From Nitrobacter winogradskyi (lineage in GTDB: Bacteria; Pseudomonadota; Alphaproteobacteria; Rhizobiales; Xanthobacteraceae), in assembly GCF_006539545.1 (NCBI RefSeq), contig NZ_BJNF01000027.1, positions 36,442-100,441 on the forward strand: DNA of 64,000 nucleotides, in the 5' to 3' direction. The notes under the pieces were generated by a model, which was not told the origin of the DNA, ran no database searches, and saw only the letters and a list, made by a program, of their open reading frames with translations. How positions within the stretch are numbered: the stretch's first letter is position 1; every line of letters begins with the position of its first letter. Shown here one piece after another: positions 63,999-64,000 of this stretch. The position numbers were made by a program, and so were the translations under genes.

Positions 63999-64000
63999 GC

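Overview
The window looks like chromosome of an alphaproteobacterium of the Bradyrhizobium/Rhodopseudomonas/Nitrobacter group. A Nitrobacter-like organism is my best guess. The reasons are the high G+C, a cyclic beta-glucan (NdvB/NdvC-type) locus, the alphaproteobacterial gene orders coaD-ppi-ppi-queA-tgt, dgt-argS-SPOR-nagZ-scpA-scpB and pdhA-pdhB-pdhC-lpd, and many short intergenic repeats. The genus is inferred from remembered sequences only; no search was possible.

Layout. 1-2.65 kb: small genes of unknown function between interspersed repeats. 2.67-5.9 kb: glmU and two membrane proteins. 5.85-11.3 kb: a beta-glucan locus with a GH17 membrane protein (apparent ATT start), a small exported protein and an NdvB-like GH17+GT2 synthase. 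11.7 kb: tRNA-Lys(TTT). 11.73-27.12 kb: a 15.4-kb integrated phage-like element bounded by a 46-bp duplication of the tRNA 3' part. It carries integrase, an AlpA-like regulator, primase and helicase, both terminase subunits, a scaffold-like and two ejection-protein-like genes. It also carries an outer-membrane protein and a ribbon-helix-helix regulator as cargo. I find no portal, capsid or tail gene in it. 27.1-31.9 kb: HIG1 protein, PcfJ-like protein, two secreted proteins, cysK. 31.9-36.2 kb: zinc-ribbon protein, tgt, queA, two cyclophilins, coaD. 36.7-40.6 kb: small exported protein, gyrA, marC. 40.8-48.1 kb: scpB, scpA, nagZ, SPOR protein, argS, dgt. 48.1-50.6 kb: IscA-type protein, xth, Sel1-repeat protein and partner. 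50.8-58 kb: lpd, OmpA-like protein, pdhC, pdhB, pdhA, ftsB-like. 58-64 kb: FMN reductase, ICMT-family protein, two alpha/beta hydrolases, enolase and queF.

How the genes work together. glmU and nagZ serve cell-wall precursor synthesis and recycling. The 5.8-11.3 kb genes plausibly make and shape beta-(1,3)(1,6)-glucan in the envelope. queF, queA and tgt are three steps of queuosine tRNA modification, although this Tgt lacks its usual zinc cysteines. enolase, PDH E1/E2 and Lpd form the route from 2-phosphoglycerate to acetyl-CoA. scpA/scpB and gyrA act on chromosome structure. At least five families of short interspersed palindromic repeats occupy the gaps between host genes. I noticed none of them inside the phage-like element, which fits its foreign origin.
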